DNA of 64,000 nt, from positions 124,001 to 188,000 of the forward strand of contig JAYZUZ010000016.1 of the NCBI GenBank assembly GCA_036156195.1, written 5' to 3'. The number at the start of each line of letters is the position of its first letter. Positions within the stretch are counted from its first letter, which is position 1. A program made the translations under genes and the position numbers. Under the pieces are notes generated by a model, which was not told the DNA's origin, did not search any database, and saw only the letters and a list, made by a program, of their open reading frames with translations. The stretch comes from Abyssibacter sp036156195 (GTDB lineage: Bacteria > Pseudomonadota > Gammaproteobacteria > Nevskiales > OUC007). Positions 35,712-44,878 of this stretch are shown piece after piece.

Positions 35712-36518
35712 GTGGCCAAGATCATTGTTGTGACATCCGGCAAGGGCGGCGTGGGCAAGACCACGACCAGCGCCTCATTCGCCACCGGCCTGGCGCAGGC
35801 CGGCCACAAAACCGTCGTCATCGACTTCGATGTCGGCCTGCGCAATCTTGACCTCATCATGGGCGTCGAGCGGCGGGTGGTGTTCGACTTCATCAACGTC
35901 ATTGCTCAGGAGGCCACGCTCAAGCAGGCCCTGATCAAGGACAAGCGCGTCGAGAATCTCTACATCCTCGCGGCCTCGCAAACCCGCGACAAGGATGCGT
36001 TGACCGAGGCCGGCGTGGCCCGCGTCATCGATGAGCTGTCCAAGGACTTCGATTACATCGTCTGCGACTCCCCGGCCGGCATCGAAAAGGGCGCCCTGTT
36101 GGCCATGCACTTCGCCGACGAGGCCATCGTGGTCACCAATCCGGAAGTCTCGTCCGTTCGCGACTCCGACCGGGTGCTGGGCATCCTGTCGAGCAAGACG
36201 CAGAAGGCGAAATCCGGTGAATCGGTCAAGGAGCACCTGGTCATTACGCGCTATGACGCCAACCGCGTCGCCCGTGGTGAAATGCTGTCGGTGGAGGACG
36301 TCAAGGACATCCTCGCGATCCCGCTGTTGGGCGTCATCCCCGAATCCAAGGATGTGCTCAACGCCTCGAACCAGGGCTCGCCCGTGATCTCGATGCCCGA
36401 TGTCCAGGCCGCTGAAGCGTACAAGGACCTGGTGGCCCGCTTCCTGGGCGAAGAACGCGCCCATCGCTTCCTGGATCCCAGCTCCAAAGGCTTTCTGAAC
36501 CGGCTGTTCGGAGGCTAG
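35712..36518 (+). CDS. minD: septum site-determining ATPase MinD
   Basis: 268 residues from GTG 35712 with GAGG before it. The deviant Walker A is KGGVGKTT (11-18 region), with FDVGLRNLDLIMG and CDSPAGIEKGA further on. The C-terminus (KGFLNRLFGG) is the amphipathic membrane-targeting helix. MinD binds the membrane with ATP, recruits MinC and oscillates under MinE. It lies in the usual minCDE order. Confidence 0.95.
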   Translation: MAKIIVVTSGKGGVGKTTTSASFATGLAQAGHKTVVIDFDVGLRNLDLIMGVERRVVFDFINVIAQEATLKQALIKDKRVENLYILAASQTRDKDALTEAGVARVIDELSKDFDYIVCDSPAGIEKGALLAMHFADEAIVVTNPEVSSVRDSDRVLGILSSKTQKAKSGESVKEHLVITRYDANRVARGEMLSVEDVKDILAIPLLGVIPESKDVLNASNQGSPVISMPDVQAAEAYKDLVARFLGEERAHRFLDPSSKGFLNRLFGG

Positions 36519-36520
36519 TC

Positions 36521-36781
36521 ATGGCATGGATGGACATTTTTCGGGCGAACAAGCCCACCACTGCCCAGCTCGCCAAGGAGCGCCTGCAGGTTATCGTCGC
36601 GCACCAGCGGGCCGGGCACCTGCATGCACCAGACTATCTGCCCAAGTTGCAGAAAGAGCTGCTAGACGTGATCCGCAAGTACGTTGCAGTGGGTGAGGAT
36701 GCCGTCAATATCGAGGTCGAGCGCGATGGCGACACCGAAATCCTCGAGCTGAACATCACGGTACCCAGCGCCAAGGGCTGA
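36521..36781 (+). CDS. minE: cell division topological specificity factor MinE
   Basis: 86 residues, normal length. It contains the MinD-interacting segment AKERLQVIVAHQR and the topological-specificity domain (PKLQKELLDVIRKYV). It begins two bases after minD and ends the minCDE operon, 13 bases before the convergent lipoprotein gene ends. Confidence 0.95.
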   Translation: MAWMDIFRANKPTTAQLAKERLQVIVAHQRAGHLHAPDYLPKLQKELLDVIRKYVAVGEDAVNIEVERDGDTEILELNITVPSAKG

Positions 36782-36794
36782 CCCGCTGACGACG

Positions 36795-39434
36795 TCACCG
36801 GGCCGACTCAGGCAGTCGAACCCGGGAAATCTGGTAGCGCGCAGTCCGCGGCGCACTGCCGTATAGGCGTGACACCAGCACCGCACCCCCGGTCACGGAT
36901 GGGTCGGCCACGGCCAGGACACCCAGCTGGGTGTAGGGCTTGCCATCAATCGTGATCGGCGCGAGCGCCCCAGAGGCTAGGCGGACATGACGGTCGATAT
37001 CATGGATCGCCAACCGATGTAGACACATCTCGACCTGGCGGCGGCCGGGCTCGCAGCTAGTCCACTCGCTTTCCAGCGTTAGTCGCTGCTCTTCAGACAC
37101 CCAGGGCGCCACCGAGACCAGATGGGCCTCGCTCGAGTCACCAAGGGTCAAAGGCAGTGCCCCCTGGCGTGCCCACTGGCCGGTGACCGGATCGCTCAGC
37201 ACGAAATGCCCTCCGTCATCCAGCAGCCACTCATCACGCCCGGTCAGTCGCAGCATGCGCAACGCAGCGGCGCCGACCGTCTCCAATGCCTGCTGCCCAA
37301 GGTACTGCAATCCCGTCGCACTGACCTCAAAGTGCACCAGTTGATCCGGATAACGAAATGCGTGAACCAGACGCAGCGGCGGCGTGGCATCCAGTTGCCA
37401 CCCAGCCCCGATTAAAGCCCGATCACTGGCCATCAGCTCTCCGGTCGATACCGACCAGGTCACCGGGTCTGATTGCCGCAGGGTCTCACTCAGGTGAATC
37501 TGGTCGAACCGGTCCGCCGCCAACTCTGCGACCACGCCAGGAAACGGAAAGACACGGGTCGCAGCTGCCGGATTGTCGGCCACGGTGTCCAGTGCCACGG
37601 TCGTCATGCGCCCATCGTGGCCGACCAGCAGCGCATCCTCATCCGGGCTGAGCGCCAGGCCCAGAGGCTGCTTGTCCAGCGGCACCGTCACGCTGTCCAG
37701 CGACATCACGTCGTAGAGATAAAGCGCGTGTTGGGGGTAGTCGGACAGCAACGCGATCAGCCCCCGTGCGGGCAACCCGCGCGCGGCCACCACGTTGTGA
37801 GCCAGGAACTGCCGTTCGTCGACCACCAGGGCATCCAACTCCGGGTGTGTGCGGGGTGTGCGGTACGGCCCCGGATCCGGCTCGAAAGGCAAGGCGCGTG
37901 GCGCGGCATCCGCGTCGAGAATGGCGAGCGTGTAGGCCTCACTCTGCTCTCCAACAGCGCGCGTCAGCAACATCACCCGCCCGGGTTCTGCCAGTGGATA
38001 GGCAGCGACCGGGTGCTGGGGTAGGTTCTCGCCACCCACTACACGATCCGTCAGCAGGTAGTCACCCCACAAACCGAGCGCCTCGGCGGAGAAAATAGAC
38101 AGCACCCAGCGGCAGGCTGCCTCCTCAGCTGCCACGCAAGCCGCCGCAGAGCCCTGAATGCCCAAAACCCGCGCCCCGCCGCCAGCGGACGCCACCGAGT
38201 GCCACATCGTGTTGTCAAAGAGAGCAGGCCGATAGCGCGGATGGCGCAATGTCCCAGCGTAAACCAGTGCACCGTCCGCATTTGTCTCCAGGGTGTCTCC
38301 GCAGATCGACTGGAATCGACCCTCCACCGGTCCCAGCGGACGCAAGGGTCCGCATTCCGCCAGATTGGCCTCACCCACCCCCAGCCATTGGGGCCCTTGG
38401 TCCCGATCCAGCGACCATCGACTGTAGTGTCCGGTCGCCAGACCCGGCGTGCTCATGAGATAGAGGGTGAGGCCATCCGGGTGCAACCAGAGCACAGAGC
38501 GCTGAGCCTGCTGCTCCGCCCTGCGCCAGCTCGTCTCATCCGCAGGCAGCCAGTACAGCGCCGCTGGCGAATCGTTACGCACCCCAACGGCGTAGAGGGT
38601 GCCGTCGTCGGCAATGGCGAGATCGTCCAGCGCATCGAATCCGCCCAGGTCGACCTGCCGCACAGGCGACATCACCACGGTCCCGTTGGCTTGCTGCAGC
38701 GCCACCACCTGCAGCAGCGAGAGGCCGCTTTGCACCAACACCAGCGTTCCGTCATTGGACAGGCGGAGTCGCTGCGCCGGCTGGTCGAGGGTGTACCGCG
38801 TCAGCTCTGCGCCATCGGCTCCGTAGGCTACTAATCCGGGTTCAGCCTCGGCCGCCAGAAGCAGCACCGAAGACATCGCTGAACTAAATGCGGAGTCGAC
38901 GACTTTGTACGCCAGAGGATACAGCTGCAAGGGTGTCAGGCGCGCAAGCGGATCACCCGGCTCCTCGGGCTCTGGGTAGTGCTGAACGGGGGGCGGCGTC
39001 ACCAGATAACTGAACGACAAAACCACCGGGGAACCCGCAATGGGTTGCTCACAGGCTTCGTCACGACAGAAGTGCAGCTGCAGCTCTCCTGTGTGCAAGC
39101 CGGGGTCCAGCTCGCTGGCTGTCGCCACCCGGAAGTGAAGCAATGCCTGGGTAGACGACGGTTGCTCAAAATGCAGCCTGGAAAGGAACGCAGGGACTTC
39201 GCCGTGAGACACGAACAGTCCGTCCTTCGGCAGATGCGTCAGCCGAATAGAAACTGTTTCTTCGATGCGAGCCGTGTCGTCGCCGACCCGCTCGTAGCGG
39301 AACTCGGTTTGGGCGACGAACACGCTGGGCTGACGCTGTGCGTCCTCACCGCTCCCACCGCCGCCGCAGCCGGCGAGTAACAGGACCCACCCCGCCCACA
39401 GCAGGCGGGACCTCAATGCCTTGACCATTTGCAT
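36795..39434 (-). CDS. large lipoprotein of unknown family, possible beta-propeller
   Basis: 879 residues from ATG 39434 (a second ATG is at 39428). The lipobox LLLAGC is followed by a glycine run. Residues ~35-150 look like an Ig-like beta domain; from ~190 onward there are many short beta-strands with repeating patterns such as L-x-L-x-x-D-G-T, DLAIADDGTLYAVG and LALSPDEDALLVGHDG, as in YVTN/WD-type propellers. It sits after the TonB2/TPR gene block, 94 bases away, on the same strand. Function unknown. Confidence 0.75.
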   Translation of the reverse strand: MQMVKALRSRLLWAGWVLLLAGCGGGGSGEDAQRQPSVFVAQTEFRYERVGDDTARIEETVSIRLTHLPKDGLFVSHGEVPAFLSRLHFEQPSSTQALLHFRVATASELDPGLHTGELQLHFCRDEACEQPIAGSPVVLSFSYLVTPPPVQHYPEPEEPGDPLARLTPLQLYPLAYKVVDSAFSSAMSSVLLLAAEAEPGLVAYGADGAELTRYTLDQPAQRLRLSNDGTLVLVQSGLSLLQVVALQQANGTVVMSPVRQVDLGGFDALDDLAIADDGTLYAVGVRNDSPAALYWLPADETSWRRAEQQAQRSVLWLHPDGLTLYLMSTPGLATGHYSRWSLDRDQGPQWLGVGEANLAECGPLRPLGPVEGRFQSICGDTLETNADGALVYAGTLRHPRYRPALFDNTMWHSVASAGGGARVLGIQGSAAACVAAEEAACRWVLSIFSAEALGLWGDYLLTDRVVGGENLPQHPVAAYPLAEPGRVMLLTRAVGEQSEAYTLAILDADAAPRALPFEPDPGPYRTPRTHPELDALVVDERQFLAHNVVAARGLPARGLIALLSDYPQHALYLYDVMSLDSVTVPLDKQPLGLALSPDEDALLVGHDGRMTTVALDTVADNPAAATRVFPFPGVVAELAADRFDQIHLSETLRQSDPVTWSVSTGELMASDRALIGAGWQLDATPPLRLVHAFRYPDQLVHFEVSATGLQYLGQQALETVGAAALRMLRLTGRDEWLLDDGGHFVLSDPVTGQWARQGALPLTLGDSSEAHLVSVAPWVSEEQRLTLESEWTSCEPGRRQVEMCLHRLAIHDIDRHVRLASGALAPITIDGKPYTQLGVLAVADPSVTGGAVLVSRLYGSAPRTARYQISRVRLPESAR

Positions 39435-39528
39435 CCCCAAGCGGTCACAGCCACCTGTAGAGCATTGCAGGCGCTGAATGAACCATTCAGCGCGATGGTA
39501 GCAAGGCGAACGAAACACACAGGGGGCA

Positions 39529-40842
39529 TCAGGCCCCGGTGCCAAGTGCCTCCACGTTGTTTTCTTCGGCTTCCAGCGCTTCGCGGGTGCGGCGTTCCAG
39601 CTCACGCTGGGCCTCTTCAATCGCGCGCAGGCGTCGGACCTCGTCGAGGGTGTACTGCTCCCACTTGGCCGCGGCCTTAAACGTACCCCGATCCTGCTTC
39701 GCCCGGCGGAAGGCCTGGAGTGCGTTTTCGTAGCTCTTGGCGTTGAAGTGGGCCATACCCAGCAGCATCAGGTTGCCGGCCGAGTTCTTCAGCCCGCCCA
39801 TCTGGTCTGCCTTGGCAGCCGCGGCGGCGGCTTCCTGGTATTCACCCGCGTTGAAATGCACGCCGGCAAGCCGGGCCATGAAGATGCCATCGCCCGTGAC
39901 CTCGGCGGCGCGCGTCAAGGCCGGGACGGCCTTGTCACGCTCGTTGGCCTGGGCCCAGGCGTTGGCCAGCGTCTCAAGATTCTTCTGCGATTCCTCGACC
40001 CGACCGGCTTTGATGCCTTCTTCCAGGATACGGCCGGCGCGATAAGGCACCTGCTGGCCCAGCCACATGTAGGCCAGGTTCACGAGGTCGTTTTCGGTCG
40101 TCAGCGCGCCATGCTGGTGGATGGCATCAAACACGGCGAGGCGCTCGGCGTCGCGACCCAGTTCGGAGTACATGCCAGCAAGCTGCTTCATGTAGCCAAC
40201 CTGCGGCGAGATGGTGATCAGCTGCTCGAACACCTTGGCGGTATTCGCGTAATCCTTCTTGCCGAAGTAGATCGCCGCCTTCAGACGCAGCCAGGATTCC
40301 TGCACCGGCTTGCCGGCCTCGCGATCCAGACGCAGGGCGATATCCAGATTCTCCAGCGCCTTGTCGTGCGCGTCATTCTGGTAGTACGCCTGCGCCAGCA
40401 TGATATGCGCCGTCGGCGTGGGTTGAGCCACATCCGACAACCAGGACTCCATGAACCGGATGCATTGGTCGTATTGCTCGGTCTGGAAGTACAGCTGCGC
40501 CATGGTGTACTTGGCCTGCTGCTTCAACCCGTCGGTGGAATCCGGTTCGCGCAGCACGTTGCGGTAGGCCTTGATCGCCTCGTCGTACTTTTCCTGATTC
40601 GCGTAGATGAACGCGTAGAAGTTCCACAGCTGCGCCTTGGCATAACTGTTGAGCCGGTCGCTGCCCTTGAGCTCGTCCAGCACTGCGATGGCCTGGTCGT
40701 ACTGATTGGCCTCCGCCAGTTCCTGGGCGCGGGTCAGTTGATCAAAGGTCCGCGCATCGATCCCGCCCTGCTGGGCCATCGCACCGGCGCCAAACAGCAG
40801 GGCGCAGGCGCCCGCCAGACGAATCATCCACGTGGTCGGCAT
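39529..40842 (-). CDS. periplasmic TPR protein of the TonB2-type system
   Basis: 437 residues with a signal peptide (cleavage near GAMA|QQ). Tetratricopeptide repeats fill most of the protein (for example AKAQLWNFYAFIYANQEKYDEAIKAY, seen by its W-F-A-Y-A spacing), ending in a charged helical tail (about 395-430). A TPR gene closes the TonB2 clusters of Vibrio and relatives. It starts 12 bases after tonB. A scaffold role in the TonB complex is inferred. Confidence 0.87.
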   Translation of the reverse strand: MPTTWMIRLAGACALLFGAGAMAQQGGIDARTFDQLTRAQELAEANQYDQAIAVLDELKGSDRLNSYAKAQLWNFYAFIYANQEKYDEAIKAYRNVLREPDSTDGLKQQAKYTMAQLYFQTEQYDQCIRFMESWLSDVAQPTPTAHIMLAQAYYQNDAHDKALENLDIALRLDREAGKPVQESWLRLKAAIYFGKKDYANTAKVFEQLITISPQVGYMKQLAGMYSELGRDAERLAVFDAIHQHGALTTENDLVNLAYMWLGQQVPYRAGRILEEGIKAGRVEESQKNLETLANAWAQANERDKAVPALTRAAEVTGDGIFMARLAGVHFNAGEYQEAAAAAAKADQMGGLKNSAGNLMLLGMAHFNAKSYENALQAFRRAKQDRGTFKAAAKWEQYTLDEVRRLRAIEEAQRELERRTREALEAEENNVEALGTGA

Positions 40843-40854
40843 CAGGGTCGCTCG

Positions 40855-41469
40855 TTATTTCTGCAGTCGGAAGACGACGCGGGTGCGCACACCCGGCACC
40901 TCGATGGGCTCACCATTCTCAACGCGCGGTTTGTACTTGTAGCGGCTGGCGGAATCGATGGCGGAACTGTTGAACACGGAATTCGTGGACTCGATGACCA
41001 CCGGGTCACGCACCGTGCCCGAACGGGTCACCGTGTACTCCAGCACCACCTCGCCTTCCAGCCCCCGGCTCAGTGCTGCGCGCGGATAGCGCGGCGCCAC
41101 CTTGACGATGGGCAGGTATTCACCGTCGCTGGCCGATAGGCCGCCGCCGATGCTCAGATCCAGATTCGTCGCGACTTCCTGGGGCGCCGCCAGCTGACCC
41201 ACTGTGGCATTGCCATCGATCTGGTCGAAGGCCTGCTGCGGTACCTCGGGCGGAGGCGTGTCATCCAGCTGCGGTTTTTCGGGTTTTTCCACCGACCGCT
41301 GCGTGCGGATCTCCGCCTCGGGCATAAACACATCCGGCAGCTTGACCACGGGGCTCTTGTCGAGATCGCGATCGGCAAACTCGATGAGCGTGACCATGGT
41401 CATGAGCAGCCCACCCGTCACGGCGGCCGCAGGCGGCATGACGATGAATGTACGAACGATTCCTAACAT
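40855..41469 (-). CDS. tonB: TonB2-type energy transducer
   Basis: 204 residues: an N-terminal membrane anchor (about 10-30), a short Pro/Glu/Lys spacer (EKPEKPQLDDTPPPEVP) and a TonB_C domain with the VAPRYPRAALSRGLEGEVVLEY signature (landmarks YPRAA, GEVVL) to the end FRLQK. The short length matches TonB2 rather than the long E. coli TonB. It transmits proton-motive force to outer-membrane receptors. The nearby receptor at 46394 is the obvious client. Confidence 0.92.
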   Translation of the reverse strand: MLGIVRTFIVMPPAAAVTGGLLMTMVTLIEFADRDLDKSPVVKLPDVFMPEAEIRTQRSVEKPEKPQLDDTPPPEVPQQAFDQIDGNATVGQLAAPQEVATNLDLSIGGGLSASDGEYLPIVKVAPRYPRAALSRGLEGEVVLEYTVTRSGTVRDPVVIESTNSVFNSSAIDSASRYKYKPRVENGEPIEVPGVRTRVVFRLQK

Positions 41470-41478
41470 GGGGATCTC

Positions 41479-41895
41479 CTAGCCACCGTTTTCTGTGGCA
41501 AGCGATACCTTCTCCGGCGGGACCACCTCGCGGGCCTGGTCCAGCACCTCGGTGAAGGTCTTGACCGACGCCAGTTCGTCGGCCTGGATCACGACGCCGC
41601 CTTCCGGATTCTCGGCATGGAGGCGTTCGATGTTCGCGCGTACCGAGCGAATGTCGATGCGGCGCTGGTCCACCCAGATGCTGTTGTCCTCGCGAATGGC
41701 GATCAGCACTGAGGGGTTGTTCTTCTGGTCGGCCGTGTTGGCCTGCGGGCGGTTCACTTCCACGCCCGTTTCCTTCACGAAGGTCGCAGTGACAATGAAG
41801 AAAATGAGCATGATGAAGACGACGTCGAGCATTGGCGTGAGATCGACGTTGCCTTCTTCTTCGGCTTCATCCTGGGATGAGAATGAACGGGCCAT
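41479..41895 (-). CDS. exbD: ExbD-like biopolymer transport protein
   Basis: 138 residues with one membrane helix. D24 in LTPMLDVVFIMLIFF is the expected proton-path aspartate, and the periplasmic domain ends in the usual ExbD fold. It is next to tonB (nine bases) and exbB (23 bases). Confidence 0.93.
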   Translation of the reverse strand: MARSFSSQDEAEEEGNVDLTPMLDVVFIMLIFFIVTATFVKETGVEVNRPQANTADQKNNPSVLIAIREDNSIWVDQRRIDIRSVRANIERLHAENPEGGVVIQADELASVKTFTEVLDQAREVVPPEKVSLATENGG

Positions 41896-41918
41896 GGGGT
41901 TTCCTCGTAAACAGCGGG

Positions 41919-42446
41919 TCAGTGCACGGGTTCGAGCTGCGCATCCACGCGCGCCCGCCGTTGGGTGACCAACTGGTTCAGATAAATATTGGCGAATAGG
42001 CCAGACAGGGCTGCGACCATGCCGGCCATCGTGGGAATCGTTGCGCGAGAGACGCCACCGGCCATGGACTTGGCATCACCGCCGCCGGTCACCGACAGCA
42101 CGGTGAACACCTCGATCATGCCGGTCACGGTGCCCAGCAGACCGAACAACGGACAGAGCGCGATCATCACCTTGATCAGCCGCAGGTTCTGCTCGATCGA
42201 GACACGCATCTCGGAGATCAGCTTCATCCGGACCGCATTGGCGTACCAGGACGTCTGGTCCGTGCGCTGCCGCCAGGCTGCAAGCGCCCGCTTCAGGTCA
42301 CGCTTGAAGAAGAACAGGCAGTACACGAACCGTTCGAACAACAGCACCCACATCACGAACGTCAGGGCGGCGATCAGCAACAGCACGACTCCGCCGGAGC
42401 CGAAGAAGTTGGCGATCGCCTCCTGGGCGTCGAGTAGCAGGAGCAC
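41919..42446 (-). CDS. exbB: ExbB/TolQ-family proton channel (ExbB2)
   Basis: 175 residues, from a GTG start at 42446. Three membrane helices are visible (about 19-40, 93-115, 140-160), with the family motif GLLGTVTGMIEVF and the AGGVSRATIPTMAG loop. It is shorter than the TtpC-like protein just upstream. It forms the proton channel with ExbD and TonB. Confidence 0.92.
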   Translation of the reverse strand: MLLLLDAQEAIANFFGSGGVVLLLIAALTFVMWVLLFERFVYCLFFFKRDLKRALAAWRQRTDQTSWYANAVRMKLISEMRVSIEQNLRLIKVMIALCPLFGLLGTVTGMIEVFTVLSVTGGGDAKSMAGGVSRATIPTMAGMVAALSGLFANIYLNQLVTQRRARVDAQLEPVH

Positions 42447-42451
42447 AGCGA

Positions 42452-43816
42452 CTACCGTCCCGCGCGTTCGGCGACGATGCCGGCGCTCTGCTCTTCCAGC
42501 ACGTGCAGAATCCGCTTGGCACGCGCGAACAACATCGAGTGGGCGAGCATCATCGGAATCGCGACGATCAGACCCAGCACCGTGGTGACCAGCGCACTGG
42601 AAATACCGCCGGCCATGGCCTTGGGATCACCAGCGCCGTAGATCGTGATGGCCTGGAACACGATGATCATGCCGGTCACGGTGCCGAGCAGACCCATCAG
42701 CGGCGCGACCATGGAGATGATCTTGATCAGCGGCAGCCCGCGATGAATTGCCGGGCGCTCCTTGATGATCGCCTCGCCAAGCTTGAGCTCCAGGGTCTCC
42801 ACATCGTCGTTGGCATGGTCCTGACCCACCTTGATGATGCGCCCCAGCGGATTGCTGTCGGAAACGTCATCGGACTTCTGCTGGCGTCCCACTTTGGCTG
42901 ATAAGGCCATCAGGGCCAGCAGGCGCCACAGGGCCACCACCAGACCGAAGACGCCGACGCCGGTAATCACGTAGCCGACAATCTTGCCCTGGTGCCAACG
43001 CTCGACCAGCGTCGGGGAATTGATCAATGCCTTGAGGTAGCCACCACCGGCCGCGCCCGTGGGGTCGATGCCGACCGGCGTGTAACCGGTACTCGCAGAC
43101 TGCAGCTTTTTGGCACCGCCCGTATACGCCTCAGGCTGACGCGGCAGCACCGACACAGACTGGGTGCCCTCGTCCCAGGCGAGGTAATCGCCTTCCGACA
43201 GCAGGTTGAACAGCCCGACACGCACCACCTGACGATCAGGCTGCGTGCCAACCCGGGTCGGGTAGACAGCCACGGCTCCCGATTCGGTCATCTCGCGATG
43301 CAGCTCGAACCAAAGGCGCTCGATTTCCTCCACCGTGGGCAGGTCGGTGTCATCACTCATCTTGGCGATGAGCGCATTCAAAAACGCCTGGCGCCCCTCA
43401 AACTGGCTACTGGTGATCGAGTTGCGCAAGCGCACACGCAAATCGCCAGCCGCGCCCGTCAGATGACCGAACAACTCCTTGAGCGAACCCAAACGCTCAT
43501 CACGCTGGACACGCTTTTCTTCCACCTTCAGTTCATTGGCGTTGAAGCGCTTTTCCAGCTCGTCAGAACGACGCTCCAGCGCAGCGATGGCCTGCTCCTG
43601 CTCGCGAATCAGCCGGTCCTGTTCGGCCTCTTCGGCCAGGAACTGCTGCTCGCGTTTGCGGTTCTCCTCACGCGCCTTTGCGCGGCCCTGCTTCACTTCC
43701 TGGAGCAGCTCGCGCATGGACAGTTCTTCGCTCTGCGCCATGGCGGCCGGTGCACTGGCCAGTAATGCCGTGCAGAGCAGTGCCGCTACACCGCGGCGAT
43801 TCATCGGGCGGCTCAT
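42452..43816 (-). CDS. TtpC-like MotA/TolQ/ExbB family protein
   Basis: 454 residues. A signal peptide (ending near AMA|QSE), a long coiled-coil (about 30-125), a periplasmic region, a membrane helix near 265-285 and a C-terminal ExbB-like domain with GLLGTVTGMIIVFQ and AGGISSALVTTVLG. This is the architecture of TtpC, which in Vibrio is needed for TonB2-dependent uptake. Its ATG overlaps the DUF3450 stop (ATGA). Confidence 0.9.
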   Translation of the reverse strand: MSRPMNRRGVAALLCTALLASAPAAMAQSEELSMRELLQEVKQGRAKAREENRKREQQFLAEEAEQDRLIREQEQAIAALERRSDELEKRFNANELKVEEKRVQRDERLGSLKELFGHLTGAAGDLRVRLRNSITSSQFEGRQAFLNALIAKMSDDTDLPTVEEIERLWFELHREMTESGAVAVYPTRVGTQPDRQVVRVGLFNLLSEGDYLAWDEGTQSVSVLPRQPEAYTGGAKKLQSASTGYTPVGIDPTGAAGGGYLKALINSPTLVERWHQGKIVGYVITGVGVFGLVVALWRLLALMALSAKVGRQQKSDDVSDSNPLGRIIKVGQDHANDDVETLELKLGEAIIKERPAIHRGLPLIKIISMVAPLMGLLGTVTGMIIVFQAITIYGAGDPKAMAGGISSALVTTVLGLIVAIPMMLAHSMLFARAKRILHVLEEQSAGIVAERAGR

Positions 43817-44604
43817 TCTTCAGTCTCCGCGGCGGTCGGTGCGGGGATGGGCAGCGTCACCATGTCGATGGACGCCTGCTTTTTGGACATCTTGATGCCG
43901 TGGCGCACGCTGTTGCGGTAGGTGCCGGCATCCAGTTCCTGCCAGGCCTTCTCATCGTGGTTCCAGACCACGGTGGTAGCCGCATCGCGGGTCTGGGCCA
44001 CCAGCGCCACACGGCCTACGCGCAGGACGTCGACCTCACGCTCTTCACCGTTGATGTCGATGATGTCCTGGTAGGTGTCGATCTTGCGGCCGTAGTCGTT
44101 CTCGATCTGATAGGCCTCCAGCACTTGGCGGAATTTTTCGGCCACGTTCAAATCGGGCTTGCCGACGCTGTCCTGCACGAAGTTGATGCGCTCCAGGCGC
44201 TCGGTTTCGTGGAAGGGCAGGTCCAACTCGACGAAGTCCGTCAGGGCCTCCGTCATGCGGGTAATCAGGGGTAGCATCTGGCGCTCGATCTGCGCCACCT
44301 GGTTGATCGACGTGTCAAAGCGCCGGATCAACGCCTCCTGCCCCTCAATCTGGGTCGACAACTGCTTGTTGTACTGCTCGAGGCCTTCGCGCTGCTTCAG
44401 CAAAGCGCGGTAGGTGATGAGCTTCTCCTGCTTGGCATCGACGATGCCGTCGATTTTTTCCTGCGACTTGCGGCCTTCGGCTGCTTTGGCCTCGCCCTGT
44501 TCGACCACCTGGTCGAGGGTCTGGGCAGCCAGCGGCGCGGCAGCAGTCAGGCCGAGCACGAACGCGGCGATCAGCGACCGGCCCATGCGTGGGGAGTGTG
44601 TCAT
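43813..44604 (-). CDS. DUF3450 periplasmic coiled-coil protein
   Basis: 263 residues from ATG 44604, with GAGGAT before it. After a signal peptide (cleavage near PLAA|QT) it has a long coiled coil (about 30-130) and a C-terminal DUF3450 domain. DUF3450 genes head TonB2/TtpC clusters in many gammaproteobacteria; the product probably works with TtpC in the periplasm. Here it is the first gene of the DUF3450-TtpC-ExbB-ExbD-TonB-TPR run. Confidence 0.9.
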   Translation of the reverse strand: MTHSPRMGRSLIAAFVLGLTAAAPLAAQTLDQVVEQGEAKAAEGRKSQEKIDGIVDAKQEKLITYRALLKQREGLEQYNKQLSTQIEGQEALIRRFDTSINQVAQIERQMLPLITRMTEALTDFVELDLPFHETERLERINFVQDSVGKPDLNVAEKFRQVLEAYQIENDYGRKIDTYQDIIDINGEEREVDVLRVGRVALVAQTRDAATTVVWNHDEKAWQELDAGTYRNSVRHGIKMSKKQASIDMVTLPIPAPTAAETEE

Positions 44605-44797
44605 GACGTGATCCTCGTGCGTCAGGTTGCGGGCGCGCGGCCCATGCGTCTGCCCCGGCCCATGCCGGAGGGCATCAGGCCCGGCCGAACGGGCGTCTCG
44701 CGCCAGGGAATCGGCGCGATCCGAAGACTGGGTGGCGAAGGGTGCCGCCGGAATATGACAGTGCGATGACGCTGACCGGAGCCCGGTCAGCAGAAAC

Positions 44798-44829
44798 GAC
44801 GAAGCGGCAGTCGAGACTGCCGCTTCGTC
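44798..44829 (-). terminator. strong hairpin between the lipoprotein and DUF3450 genes
   Basis: GACGAAGCGGCAGT (44798-44811) and ACTGCCGCTTCGTC (44816-44829) form a perfect 14-bp stem with a 4-base loop, 49 bases after the lipoprotein stop. On the minus strand it is followed by GTTTCT. It probably ends or weakens the receptor/lipoprotein transcript before the TonB2 block. Confidence 0.75.
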
Positions 44830-44878
44830 TATCAATCACCGCACCCGTCCGATTGGCGGATGCGGCTGGCGCGGTACG

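Noticed and set aside
39748..41139. Plus-strand open frame of 463 codons opposite TPR and tonB
   Set aside because: It spans two real genes on the other strand and has no domain or start signal.
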